From NCBI GenBank assembly GCA_013816445.1, contig JACDEK010000010.1, forward strand, positions 1 through 12,549: a DNA stretch of 12,549 nucleotides, written 5' to 3'. Position 1 is the first letter of the stretch. The number at the start of each line of letters is the position of its first letter. The notes beneath the pieces were generated by a model. The model saw nothing but the letters and a program-made list of their open reading frames with translations. It was not told the origin of the DNA and ran no database searches. Source of the DNA: Candidatus Saccharimonadota bacterium. Lineage in GTDB: Bacteria > Patescibacteriota > Saccharimonadia > CAILAD01 > BJGX01. The position numbers and the translations under genes were made by a program. Of the stretch, positions 1-7,374 are shown one piece after another.

Positions 1-198
1 GGTCAAGAAGTTAAAACAGGCGATATTATTATTCGTCAACGCGGCACCAAGTTTGAACCAGGTAAAAACGTTATCACTGGCAAAGATTTTACGATACATG
101 CCACCAAGTCTGGAATCGTAGAATTTTCAGTCAGCCGAAAAGCTCGTTTTACGGGTGCAAAAAAACGCAAAACTGTTGTTAATGTCTTAGCAGCTTAG
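1..198 (+). CDS. rpmA: 50S ribosomal protein L27, C-terminal part (5' end outside window)
   Basis: Frame 1 is open from the first base to a TAG stop and gives 65 residues of ribosomal protein L27, a large-subunit protein whose N-terminal tail lies near the peptidyl-transferase centre. The diagnostic L27 stretch IIIRQRGTKFEPGKNV is present, followed by the GKDFTIHATKSGIVEF strand region and a basic C-terminal tail (RKARFTGAKKRK). The N-terminal Gly/Ser-rich tail is upstream of the window, so the start cannot be placed. The gene converges on pyrG and ends at a strong shared terminator. Its stop codon lies inside a short AGCTT tandem repeat. Confidence 0.95.
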   Translation, partial: GQEVKTGDIIIRQRGTKFEPGKNVITGKDFTIHATKSGIVEFSVSRKARFTGAKKRKTVVNVLAA

Positions 199-215
199 CT
201 TAGCTTAGCTTAGCT
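192..215. repeat. AGCTT pentamer tandem repeat (about 4.8 copies)
   Basis: Four full copies and one four-base partial copy of AGCTT run in tandem. The first copies overlap the last codon and TAG stop of rpmA. Changes in copy number beyond the stop would leave L27 unchanged. It looks like a simple slippage repeat in the 3' UTR. Confidence 0.8.
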
Positions 216-231
216 CAGATTAATTCATTCA

Positions 232-270
232 AGTCTAAAAAACACCCATTGTTGGGGTGTTTTTTAGACT
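232..270. terminator. Bidirectional intrinsic terminator between rpmA and pyrG
   Basis: A perfect 16-base inverted repeat (arms 232-247 and 255-270) encloses a 7-base loop. The stem is CACCC/GGGTG closed by six A:T pairs. It therefore yields a GC stem followed by a T6 tract on either strand, and serves both convergent genes. Confidence 0.92.
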
Positions 271-283
271 ATTAAATTCGTAT

Positions 284-1933
284 TTAAACAGTATGAGTTT
301 TATTAGCTTCTAATGAAGTCTGTTTTGCAGTCGTTTGTCGTAAGCTTGCACCTATAAAGTCTTTAAACAGTGGGTGTGGTGTATCAGGGCGTGACTTAAA
401 CTCTGGGTGAAACTGACTGGCAACATAAAAAGGATGGTCATGTAACTCAACTATTTCAACTAACTGTTTATCTGGACTCAAGCCACTCAAAACAAGTCCA
501 TTTTTTGTGAGTATATCACGGTATTCATTATTGAACTCATAACGATGACGATGACGCTCAACGATAGTTGGTGTACCGTAGGCTAAGTATGCTCGTGAGT
601 TTTTATCTAACTTACAGGTATAATCACCAAGGCGCATACTACCACCCAGCTGTACACCCACTTGACTGGGCATAATATGAATAACTGAGTGTTTAGCGGA
701 GGGATTAATTTCAGCAGTATCAACATCTTTTGATTTTAAGATGTGGCGAGCAAACTCAATAACAGCAACTTGCATCCCCAAGCAAAGACCCAGATATGGT
801 ACATTATTTTCTCTAGCATACTTAGCAGCAATAATTTTGCCTTCTACTCCTCTACTTCCAAAACCACCTGGTACTACAATACCGTCAACCTTCTTAAGCT
901 CTGACTCAATAAAGTCTTCATTCTCAGCATTTACCCAGACAATATTAACTTTTGTATTATGATGCCAGCCAGCAGCACGTAATGCTTCAAAAACACTCAT
1001 ATAGGTATCTTCATGACTCATATATTTAGCAATTACGCCTATAGTGACTTCATTTTTTGAATTAACGATTCGATCTACTAGGCTAGACCACTGATCAAGA
1101 TTAGCAGTTTTCTTTGATAGACCAAGTTTTTGTGTAATGTAATGAGCAATGCCACTTTCTTCCATTCTCAAAGGAACCTCATAGACAGTTTTAGCAGTTG
1201 GAAGCCCGACAATAGCATCTTTATCAACATCACAATATAAACTCAATTTTTCTAAGGCCTCGGCAGTTATAGGGTGATCTGTACGTACAAATAATACGTC
1301 TGGCTGAATACCAGCCTCACGCAAGTCACGAACACTGTTTTGGGCTGGTTTAGTTTTTACTTCTTTACTGGTTGCTAGATATGGTAAAAATACCAAGTGG
1401 GCATACAAAACATTCTCTTCTCCTACTTTGCGCTTCATCTGTCGTATAGCCTCAATAAAAGCCATAGCTTCATAATCACCAACCGTACCACCAATTTCTA
1501 CAATATGAATGTCTGAATTCTTGCCAGCTTCAATAATTCTTCTTTGAATTTCTGCTGTTACGTGTGGAATAATCTGCACACTCTTACCTAAGTAAACACC
1601 CTTACGTTCATTAGCTATGACCTGTGAGAATATTTGACCAGATATAACTGAGCTACTGCGTTCAAGCTCTCGATTAATAAAACGTTCATAATGACCAAGG
1701 TCTAAATCTGTCTCAGCCCCATCACGGGTTACAAATACTTCACCGTGCTCTGCTGGGTTAAGTGTTCCGGCATCTGTATTTAAGTATGGATCACATTTTT
1801 GCATATTAACTAAAAAGCCTCGGGCTGATAAGATTTTGCCGAGACTTGCTGCGGTGATGCCTTTTCCGAGTCCTGAAACGACCCCACCTGTTACAAATAT
1901 ATATTTTGTTTGTTTCTTTATTTTACTTTTCAT
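284..1933 (-). CDS. pyrG: CTP synthase (glutamine-hydrolysing)
   Basis: This 549-residue protein converts UTP to CTP using ATP and glutamine, the last step of pyrimidine nucleotide synthesis. The N-terminal synthetase domain (about 1-275) begins with YIFVTGGVVSGLGKG, the nucleotide-binding P-loop region. The C-terminal class I glutamine amidotransferase domain (about 295-535) has the oxyanion-loop segment PGGFGSRG, the nucleophile Cys384 in LGLCLGMQ, and His509/Glu511 in FHPEF. Length is normal for the family. I chose the ATG at 1933 because a GGTGAGG Shine-Dalgarno sequence lies 6 bases upstream. A GTG at 1945 in the same frame has no room for one. Transcription is from its own promoter and ends at the terminator shared with rpmA. 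Confidence 0.97.
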   Translation of the reverse strand: MKSKIKKQTKYIFVTGGVVSGLGKGITAASLGKILSARGFLVNMQKCDPYLNTDAGTLNPAEHGEVFVTRDGAETDLDLGHYERFINRELERSSSVISGQIFSQVIANERKGVYLGKSVQIIPHVTAEIQRRIIEAGKNSDIHIVEIGGTVGDYEAMAFIEAIRQMKRKVGEENVLYAHLVFLPYLATSKEVKTKPAQNSVRDLREAGIQPDVLFVRTDHPITAEALEKLSLYCDVDKDAIVGLPTAKTVYEVPLRMEESGIAHYITQKLGLSKKTANLDQWSSLVDRIVNSKNEVTIGVIAKYMSHEDTYMSVFEALRAAGWHHNTKVNIVWVNAENEDFIESELKKVDGIVVPGGFGSRGVEGKIIAAKYARENNVPYLGLCLGMQVAVIEFARHILKSKDVDTAEINPSAKHSVIHIMPSQVGVQLGGSMRLGDYTCKLDKNSRAYLAYGTPTIVERHRHRYEFNNEYRDILTKNGLVLSGLSPDKQLVEIVELHDHPFYVASQFHPEFKSRPDTPHPLFKDFIGASLRQTTAKQTSLEANKTHTV

Positions 1934-1968
1934 AAACAACCTCACCCCTTTTCGCTTACGTTTCTTTT

Positions 1969-1998
1969 ATCATACCGCTTATGACATAGTTGGCGCAA
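1969..1998 (-). promoter_or_regulatory. Probable sigma-70-type promoter of pyrG
   Basis: On the minus strand TTGCGC (1993-1998) and TATGAT (1969-1974) are 18 bases apart. This gives a 5' UTR of about 30 bases that carries the pyrG Shine-Dalgarno sequence. The -35 match is partial. Confidence 0.55.
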
Positions 1999-2035
1999 GA
2001 CAAATAGTGTAGTATTTTTTACAAAAAGTAAATAT

Positions 2036-3286
2036 TTACTGTCCGTTGGCTTTTTGAGTAGCGAGTTCGAGCGCCTTAATAAGCTGAGGGTCTCTATTGG
2101 TATTGTAGTCTTCTGAGGTTAGCTTAACTTCTATATCTGGCTTAATGCCTTCTTTACTAATGTTAATACCTTTTGGGGTGTACCAGTGTGCGACAGTTAC
2201 TTTGAGTGAGTCACCCTTACAGTCACTACCAAGATTTAGACCACTTAGACAAATTACTTCTTGCACACTACCCTTACCAAATGTTTTCTCACCCACCAGA
2301 GTTGCCCGGCCGTTGTCGTGCAATGCACCGGCCATAATCTCTGAAGCCGAAGCAGAACCACCATTAACAAGCATGATAACAGGAACTTTTGTTAGCTGAC
2401 CACCACTGAGAGCAGTGAGTACTTTATTTTGACCCGTACGTGAGCGTTCTTCTACTATTGTACCGCTACTTACAAATTCTGAGCTTATTTTTACAGCACC
2501 ATCTAGATATCCACCCGGATCATCACGTACATCTACAATAACTGCCTTAACTCCTTGTGCTGCAAATTCACCTGCTGCTTTACTCACATCGGCAGCAGTT
2601 TCTGCACCAAATGTACGGATTTTGATATAGCCGATATTACCCAATTTAATCTCTGAAGTAACGCTTGGAACTTTAATATCTTCACGAGTAATGGCTATAA
2701 CTTGCGGTGAGCCTCCAGGATGAATAATATTGAGCTTCACTTCTGTGCCCTTATCACCACGAATCTTAGTTACGGCCTCATCTATTGTCATATTACTTGT
2801 ATCTTGACCATCAACTCCAATTATTAAGTCTCCAGCTCGCAGGCCAGCTTTTGCAGCAGGCGTACCGTCAATTGGTGCTATAACAGTAAGTTTATTGTTT
2901 TTGATACCCATTTCTATACCAATACCACTCAGTTTTCCACTCAGTTGATTAGCAAGCTCTTTATTAGCCTTCTCAGTTAGATACGTAGTATAGGGGTCGC
3001 CAAGACTTGCGACCATACCAACAATAGCGCCCTCACTTTGCTTATCGGTAGAAATATCACCATCAAATTTTTTGTGCAAAATGTCATTTATCTGCCAAAA
3101 TTTTGTTAGATCAATAGCTGTCTTACTCTGAGTATTTGGCCCAATTTGTACATGTGCGCCAGCAGCATTGAACATAAAACCAATAACAAAAAATGCCACT
3201 GCAATTACTGCCATCTGCCAGATTGGATTACGTGATTTTTTTATATGCGAGACAGGAGTATCGTTAGTTAATTGAGGATCGTTCAT
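2036..3286 (-). CDS. S41-family C-terminal processing peptidase with PDZ domain
   Basis: This 416-residue protein has the layout of CtpA/CtpB proteases, serine peptidases that cleave envelope proteins near their C termini. A cytosolic N terminus is followed by one membrane segment (about 22-43). A PDZ domain (about 115-200) contains the GIGIEMG and AGLRAGDLIIGVDG stretches. The S41 catalytic core (about 205-385) carries Ser313 in GGSASASEI, Lys338 in KTFGKGSVQ and Gln342. The 25- and 29-residue spacings match, as I recall it, the CtpB Ser/Lys/Gln triad. An insertion after the lysine carries two cysteines (346, 356). The gene starts 15 bases after the hydrolase gene's stop, with no clear Shine-Dalgarno sequence, so it is probably co-transcribed. 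It could equally be named ctpA or ctpB; the substrate is unknown. Confidence 0.93.
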   Translation of the reverse strand: MNDPQLTNDTPVSHIKKSRNPIWQMAVIAVAFFVIGFMFNAAGAHVQIGPNTQSKTAIDLTKFWQINDILHKKFDGDISTDKQSEGAIVGMVASLGDPYTTYLTEKANKELANQLSGKLSGIGIEMGIKNNKLTVIAPIDGTPAAKAGLRAGDLIIGVDGQDTSNMTIDEAVTKIRGDKGTEVKLNIIHPGGSPQVIAITREDIKVPSVTSEIKLGNIGYIKIRTFGAETAADVSKAAGEFAAQGVKAVIVDVRDDPGGYLDGAVKISSEFVSSGTIVEERSRTGQNKVLTALSGGQLTKVPVIMLVNGGSASASEIMAGALHDNGRATLVGEKTFGKGSVQEVICLSGLNLGSDCKGDSLKVTVAHWYTPKGINISKEGIKPDIEVKLTSEDYNTNRDPQLIKALELATQKANGQ

Positions 3287-3301
3287 AAATATTTTTTGAG
3301 C

Positions 3302-4426
3302 TTAAAAGTGGATATAAACAGCACTACCAGTATTTATGTCGCTTGTTGAAAATGCACCGTCCCAATTTGCATTATATTGGCTGACATGCACAGTACTGCC
3401 ATTAACAGATTCAACCCACATGGCATGACCATAAGGACCAGACATCGATATAGCAACATCACCTGGACGAGGATTACCATCCACAGGTATACCAGCTGCG
3501 CGGGCATTGCCTGGCCATTGAGATGCATTACCACGCCCGCCCCAATATGGCATACCTCCGTGTACTGTAGCTACCTTCCAAGCAGTATAGCTTACACATT
3601 GTCGCTGATACATACCCCAAGGATCAGATATGCTATTTGGGAAAGGTGCACCTCCCCACGGATATCCACCACTACCACCGTAACGAACATTACTAGAAAA
3701 AGAAGCAATAATTGCAGCTTGTTGTTTACGTAGCTCGGTAATTTTAGCACTATCTTCTTGGGCAACTTGACGATAATTAGCTTCATCACCTTGTGTGCGA
3801 GCCAGTATACTCTGCTGTTCGGCTCTTTGACTTGCGATTTGATCATACACAGTTTTCTGTTGGGTAGATAGCGCAGTTAGCTGGCCTTTTTTTGTATCAA
3901 GCTCTTTTTTCAGTACATCAATTTTTTCTAAATTTAAATCAATCTTTTTCTTGATTGCGCTCAAGTACTCTTGCTTAGCTACAAAATCACTTAAGTTACC
4001 GCTTGAAGCAATAACTTCCATTGGGCTCACACTACCTTCTTTGTAGATTAACTTCAAATTGTCTTTAAGAATAGATTTTTGACGATCTAAGTCTTTATTG
4101 GCTTCATTAATTCTATTTTGAGTTCCAGAAATTTCTGTATTTGTGAGAGCAAGTTGCTGTTGAGCGGCATTGATTTGCGCTTCTATGCCTGCAAGCTTTG
4201 TCTTTAGAGTACTTGCCTCACCTGCTTTCTGATTGGCCGCAGCTTGACTTTCGGCAACCTTTTGCTTAAGAGCATTAATCTGTGTATCAAACTGATCAGC
4301 ATGAGCGGGCGAAGTTGATACAAGTGGTAACAATAAAACAGCAACTACACCTAGAGTTGCTAGTATTTTTGTTTTTGTGCTATTAAATTGAGTAGTCTTA
4401 CCGACCTTACTGAACCTAGTATTCAT
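3302..4426 (-). CDS. Secreted coiled-coil CHAP-domain peptidoglycan hydrolase (PcsB-like layout)
   Basis: This 374-residue exported protein probably cuts peptidoglycan during cell division. It has a basic N terminus, a hydrophobic core (about 21-38) and a likely signal-peptidase site after AHA (residue 43). A long Gln/Ala/Lys-rich coiled coil (about 45-235) is joined by a Gly-rich linker to a CHAP domain (about 252-374). Cys277 in RQCVSY and His334 in YGHAMW are the expected catalytic pair. The third position appears as Gln350 in VSQYN rather than the usual Glu. A coiled coil in front of a hydrolase domain, encoded next to ftsEX, is the layout of PcsB and CwlO, which FtsX activates; the functional link here is inferred. 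The ATG is fixed by an in-frame TGA four codons upstream. A GGAGGG Shine-Dalgarno sequence lies 12 bases away, slightly far. Confidence 0.88.
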   Translation of the reverse strand: MNTRFSKVGKTTQFNSTKTKILATLGVVAVLLLPLVSTSPAHADQFDTQINALKQKVAESQAAANQKAGEASTLKTKLAGIEAQINAAQQQLALTNTEISGTQNRINEANKDLDRQKSILKDNLKLIYKEGSVSPMEVIASSGNLSDFVAKQEYLSAIKKKIDLNLEKIDVLKKELDTKKGQLTALSTQQKTVYDQIASQRAEQQSILARTQGDEANYRQVAQEDSAKITELRKQQAAIIASFSSNVRYGGSGGYPWGGAPFPNSISDPWGMYQRQCVSYTAWKVATVHGGMPYWGGRGNASQWPGNARAAGIPVDGNPRPGDVAISMSGPYGHAMWVESVNGSTVHVSQYNANWDGAFSTSDINTGSAVYIHF

Positions 4427-4438
4427 GAAGTTCTGTCA

Positions 4439-4444
4439 CCCTCC
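4439..4444 (-). promoter_or_regulatory. Shine-Dalgarno of the CHAP hydrolase gene, long spacing
   Basis: GGAGGG on the minus strand, 12 bases before the ATG. The stop codon TGA lies between it and the start in the coding frame, which excludes an earlier start. Confidence 0.65.
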
Positions 4445-4460
4445 AGTAGACATTAATAAC

Positions 4461-4489
4461 AGTATAGCATAAAAAGTTCTTATGCTCAA
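4461..4489 (-). promoter_or_regulatory. Promoter of the hydrolase-protease operon
   Basis: On the minus strand TTGAGC (4484-4489), a 17-base spacer and TATACT (4461-4466), with a TG one base upstream of the -10 box (extended -10). It lies between ftsX and the hydrolase gene. No GC-rich terminator follows ftsX, so read-through from ftsEX may add to this promoter. Confidence 0.75.
4466..4486. repeat. Inverted repeat within the hydrolase promoter (candidate operator)
   Basis: AGCATAA (4466-4472) and TTATGCT (4480-4486) are perfect 7-base arms around a 7-base spacer. They fill the space between the -35 and -10 boxes and touch both. This position suits a repressor site, but the arms are short and AT-rich. 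Confidence 0.4.
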
Positions 4490-4542
4490 GGCTTATTTGT
4501 ACACAAAATTTAGAATTTACGTAGATTTTGACTGAGATATTA

Positions 4543-5457
4543 TTAGATTTTTAAGTAACGCATCAAGGCGAGCCAACTCGAAACGACACCAATAAATATT
4601 CCGATAGCAAACATGCCGCCAGCTAGTAAAAAGAAGTGTGAAGCAAAATAATCTAAGGTTGGCCCAGCACCAAGCTTACTTGTCAAAAACGGACTCACCG
4701 CTCGATTAAACGGAATTATAATTGCCAGAGATATAAGTGCACCAAAAACACCATACAGCGTGCCTTCTACTAAAAACGGTCCACGTACAAACCACTTGGT
4801 TGCACCCACGAGCTTCATAATCTCCACTTCTTCACGCCGAGTAAAAATAGCCATGCGAATAGTATTGAAGATGATTAAAAGTGCAATTATCAAAAATAGT
4901 ACACTCAAAATCAAACCAATCTTACTGACCGAGTTGCTAATACTAATTACGTTTTCCACTACCCCTCTACGGTTATCGTCTCGGTTATCAAAGCTTGTGT
5001 CTGTAATAATCTTGGCTTCTTCAAGACTACGAATCGTACTATTGATTTGGCCAATACTATCAATATTAACAAGTTTTACCTCAAAGCTTGCTGGCAAAGG
5101 GTTGCCTATGTCTTCAGCTGATTTTGCAAGTTTTTTACCTTCTTCGCTTGAGTTCTCAAGTTTTTTCAGTGCATCACCTTTGCTCACAAAGATGACCGAA
5201 CTTACGTTATTGATCCCGTTAATCTTAGTTTGTAAATCTTGAATTTGCTTTTGAGTGGCGTCATCGCTTAAAAATATACTAAGGTCAATCTTGCCACGCA
5301 CTTGAGCTAGCTGAGTACGTACAAATATAGTAGAAAAAGCAAAAAACGTCATTATGAGTATTGTAATAACCATAATTGCTGTCGCAGCTGTACTTAGCCA
5401 GGCATTTCTGAAAATATTTTTAAATCCAGTGCGCCAAATGCGTAAAAAAGTTGTCAT
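4543..5457 (-). CDS. ftsX: Cell-division ABC transporter permease FtsX
   Basis: This 304-residue protein has the full FtsX plan. A cytosolic N terminus leads to TM1 (about 21-46). An extracellular domain (about 47-170) follows, the part that in other bacteria contacts the peptidoglycan hydrolase. Three more membrane segments follow: SKIGLILSVLFLIIALLIIF, a second beginning LVEGTLYGVFGALISL, and a third beginning FFLLAGGMFAIGIF. The conserved cytosolic loop between TM2 and TM3 is clear (RREEVEIMKLVGAT). The start ATG overlaps the ftsE stop as ATGA, indicating translational coupling and a 1:1 complex. The CHAP hydrolase gene downstream is its likely output, by analogy with FtsEX-PcsB and FtsEX-CwlO. 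Confidence 0.95.
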   Translation of the reverse strand: MTTFLRIWRTGFKNIFRNAWLSTAATAIMVITILIMTFFAFSTIFVRTQLAQVRGKIDLSIFLSDDATQKQIQDLQTKINGINNVSSVIFVSKGDALKKLENSSEEGKKLAKSAEDIGNPLPASFEVKLVNIDSIGQINSTIRSLEEAKIITDTSFDNRDDNRRGVVENVISISNSVSKIGLILSVLFLIIALLIIFNTIRMAIFTRREEVEIMKLVGATKWFVRGPFLVEGTLYGVFGALISLAIIIPFNRAVSPFLTSKLGAGPTLDYFASHFFLLAGGMFAIGIFIGVVSSWLALMRYLKI

Positions 5458-6134
5458 AATGAGTATTTTCCTACCTTTTCGTCTTTTACTACTCGACCCC
5501 TATTAATTGTAATAACTCGTTTCTTGAGAGCATCAACAATCTCTTTATTGTGGGTTGTAAGTAAAACAGTCGTACCAAAACGATTGATTTTTAATAGTAG
5601 CTCAATAATATCCCAAGAGTTTTTTGGATCAAGATTACCAGTTGGCTCATCAGCAATCAGAATTTTTGGGTTACGCACCAGTGCTCTAGCTATAGCAGTT
5701 CGTTGTTTTTCGCCACCAGATAGCTCACTTGGGTAATTGTGCATTTTCTCACTCAAGCCTACTAGTTGGAGTATTTTTGGTACGGCTCGTTTAATCTCTT
5801 TAGACTTAACGCCAGAAACTTCAAGGGCAAAAGCCACGTTTTCATAGACTGTTAAGTTGGGTAGTAGTTTAAAATCCTGAAAAACCACCCCAATACGACG
5901 GCGAAGATGAGGAATATTAGCTTTATCGATAGTATCGTAATCAATACTACCCACAATTATTTTACCACTAGTCGGTACTTCTTCTTTTATAAGTAAGCGT
6001 ATAAGAGTACTTTTGCCGGCACCTGAGGAGCCGACAATCGTAACAAATTCTTTAGGATTGATGTGAAGCGAGACCCCTGATAATGCAACAGTTTTATTTG
6101 CATACATTACAGAGACCCTATCAAGCAAAATCAT
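5454..6134 (-). CDS. ftsE: Cell-division ATP-binding protein FtsE
   Basis: This 226-residue ABC ATPase partners FtsX and transmits ATP hydrolysis across the membrane instead of moving a substrate. Walker A is GSSGAGKS (35-42), the Q-loop is Gln86 in VFQDFKLLPN, the ABC signature is LSGGE (138-142), Walker B is ILIADEP (158-164), the D-loop follows as TGNLD, and the switch histidine is His195. The FQDFKLL stretch favours FtsE over MacB/LolD-type ATPases. It ends in TGA, overlapping the ftsX ATG. No Shine-Dalgarno sequence precedes the ATG, and a TACAAT box ends 7 bases upstream, so the mRNA may be leaderless. It is divergent from prfB, which neighbours ftsEX in many Gram-positive bacteria. Confidence 0.96.
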   Translation of the reverse strand: MILLDRVSVMYANKTVALSGVSLHINPKEFVTIVGSSGAGKSTLIRLLIKEEVPTSGKIIVGSIDYDTIDKANIPHLRRRIGVVFQDFKLLPNLTVYENVAFALEVSGVKSKEIKRAVPKILQLVGLSEKMHNYPSELSGGEKQRTAIARALVRNPKILIADEPTGNLDPKNSWDIIELLLKINRFGTTVLLTTHNKEIVDALKKRVITINRGRVVKDEKVGKYSL

Positions 6135-6141
6135 ATAGGTT

Positions 6142-6170
6142 ATTGTAGCCCATAACTCTCATAAGTGCAA
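6142..6170 (-). promoter_or_regulatory. Probable ftsEX promoter, predicting a leaderless transcript
   Basis: Minus-strand TACAAT (6142-6147) lies 17 bases from TTGCAC (6165-6170). The -10 box ends 7 bases before the ftsE ATG, so transcription should begin at or next to the A of the start codon. The -35 box matches weakly. Confidence 0.5.
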
Positions 6171-6180
6171 AGTGCTTAGG

Positions 6181-6209
6181 CTGTAAAAATACTCCTTTAC
6201 TAGTATACT
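6181..6209 (+). promoter_or_regulatory. Probable prfB promoter, predicting a leaderless transcript
   Basis: TATACT (6204-6209) lies within the palindrome TAGTATACTA (6201-6210). Its end is 7 bases before the prfB ATG at 6217, and no Shine-Dalgarno sequence sits between them. The -35 candidate is poor (ctgtaa, 6181-6186, 17-base spacer). Confidence 0.45.
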
Positions 6210-6216
6210 AATAGGT

Positions 6217-7302
6217 ATGAAACCAATCATCAAGCAACTCAGCATACTCAAAGAAGATATTGATCAAGCAATTCGTAAGCTGGATATACAGTCTGACCAA
6301 AAAACCTTGAGTATACTAGAAGAAAGTATGGCCAGTGCTGATTTTTGGCAAGATTCTACTAAGGCAGAAGTAATCAGCAAACAATCAGCCGAGCTACGTC
6401 GCTATATTCAGGGTTGGCTTGACTTGCAAGAAGAGTTGCAAACTACTCTAGAGCTCGCTGAGCTAGATAATAGTGATGATGTAGCTACACAATTTGAAGG
6501 TCTCCTCGCGGCATTGCAAGAACGCAGCAAAACTGCTCTTGTAGCCGTAAAGCTATCGGGCGAATTTGATCGTAACCCTGCTATTGTACAAATATCAGCT
6601 GGGGTTGGCGGTACCGATGCTCAAGACTGGGCACAGATGCTTCAAGAGATGTATATTAAGTATGCCAATATTTCGGGCCTTAGTGTAGAAGTACTTGATT
6701 CTTCGTATGGCGAAGAAGCGGGCATCAAATCAACCACCCTGCGTATTTCGGGGCCTTTTGCCTATGGCAAGCTCTGTACTGAAAAAGGCACCCATCGCCT
6801 AGTACGTCTCTCCCCTTTCAATAGTGATAATTTACGTCAAACTTCTTTTGCAATGGTAGACGTCGTGCCTGAGCTTGCTGAGTCAGAGGTAAAACTTGAT
6901 GAAAAAGACCTGCGCGTAGATGTATATCGTGCCGGCGGCCATGGTGGGCAAAGTGTTAATACTACAGATAGTGCAGTGCGTATTACTCACCTGCCAACAG
7001 GTACAACTGTGGCTATTCAAAACGAACGATCACAGCTCAAAAACAAACAGGTAGCTATGTCTGTTTTGTATGCTCGATTGTCAGTTTTAGCCAGACAACA
7101 AAAGCTCAAAGACGTTGCCGACTTGCGTGGTACGGTCAAATCAGCAGACTGGGGCTCACAGATTAGAAGTTATGTCTTACACCCCTATACAAAAGTAAAA
7201 GACCATCGCACAAATTATGAAACCTCTGACACCTCAGGTGTATTGAATGGTGAGATCGAGCCCTTTATTGAAGCGTATTTAGATCAAAATATTAAGAAAT
7301 AA
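6217..7302 (+). CDS. prfB: Peptide chain release factor 2
   Basis: This 361-residue factor ends translation at UGA and UAA. An N-terminal helical domain (about 1-110) is followed by the codon-recognition domain with SPF (199-201) in RLSPFNS. This is the tripeptide of RF2; RF1 has P-x-T. The peptidyl-tRNA hydrolysis motif GGQ (243-245) is in RAGGHGGQSVNTTDSAVR. The gene is a single open frame. The in-frame UGA and +1 frameshift site that many bacteria carry near codon 26 is absent, and the protein starts about ten residues later than the E. coli one by eye. Keeping an RF2 fits with genes in this window ending in TGA. It is monocistronic, with a terminator right after the stop. Confidence 0.97.
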   Translation: MKPIIKQLSILKEDIDQAIRKLDIQSDQKTLSILEESMASADFWQDSTKAEVISKQSAELRRYIQGWLDLQEELQTTLELAELDNSDDVATQFEGLLAALQERSKTALVAVKLSGEFDRNPAIVQISAGVGGTDAQDWAQMLQEMYIKYANISGLSVEVLDSSYGEEAGIKSTTLRISGPFAYGKLCTEKGTHRLVRLSPFNSDNLRQTSFAMVDVVPELAESEVKLDEKDLRVDVYRAGGHGGQSVNTTDSAVRITHLPTGTTVAIQNERSQLKNKQVAMSVLYARLSVLARQQKLKDVADLRGTVKSADWGSQIRSYVLHPYTKVKDHRTNYETSDTSGVLNGEIEPFIEAYLDQNIKK

Positions 7303-7319
7303 ATTGTAAATTACATAAC

Positions 7320-7350
7320 AAAAAACCCGCTTTTAAAGAGCGGGTTTTTT
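7320..7350. terminator. Bidirectional terminator between prfB and the surface-protein gene
   Basis: Perfect 12-base arms (7320-7331, 7339-7350), six A:T pairs plus CCCGCT/AGCGGG, around a 7-base loop. Both strands get a GC stem followed by T6. It serves two convergent genes. Confidence 0.93.
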
Positions 7351-7374
7351 GAAAAGTTTCTAAAAAGTAATTAC

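Noticed and set aside
1934..1945. Upstream GTG start of pyrG adding MRLF
   Set aside because: The GTG lies within the Shine-Dalgarno region. The ATG at 1933 has correct spacing and gives the usual N terminus.
2027..2040. Perfect 14-base palindrome AGTAAATATTTACT over the S41 protease stop, followed by T5 on the minus strand
   Set aside because: Considered as that operon's terminator, but the stem is nearly all A:T with almost no loop, too weak to call. How the operon ends is unresolved.
4760..5242. 160-codon plus-strand open frame inside ftsX
   Set aside because: It lies wholly antisense to a clear FtsX, and its Ser/Leu-rich product looks like an antisense reading with no domain.
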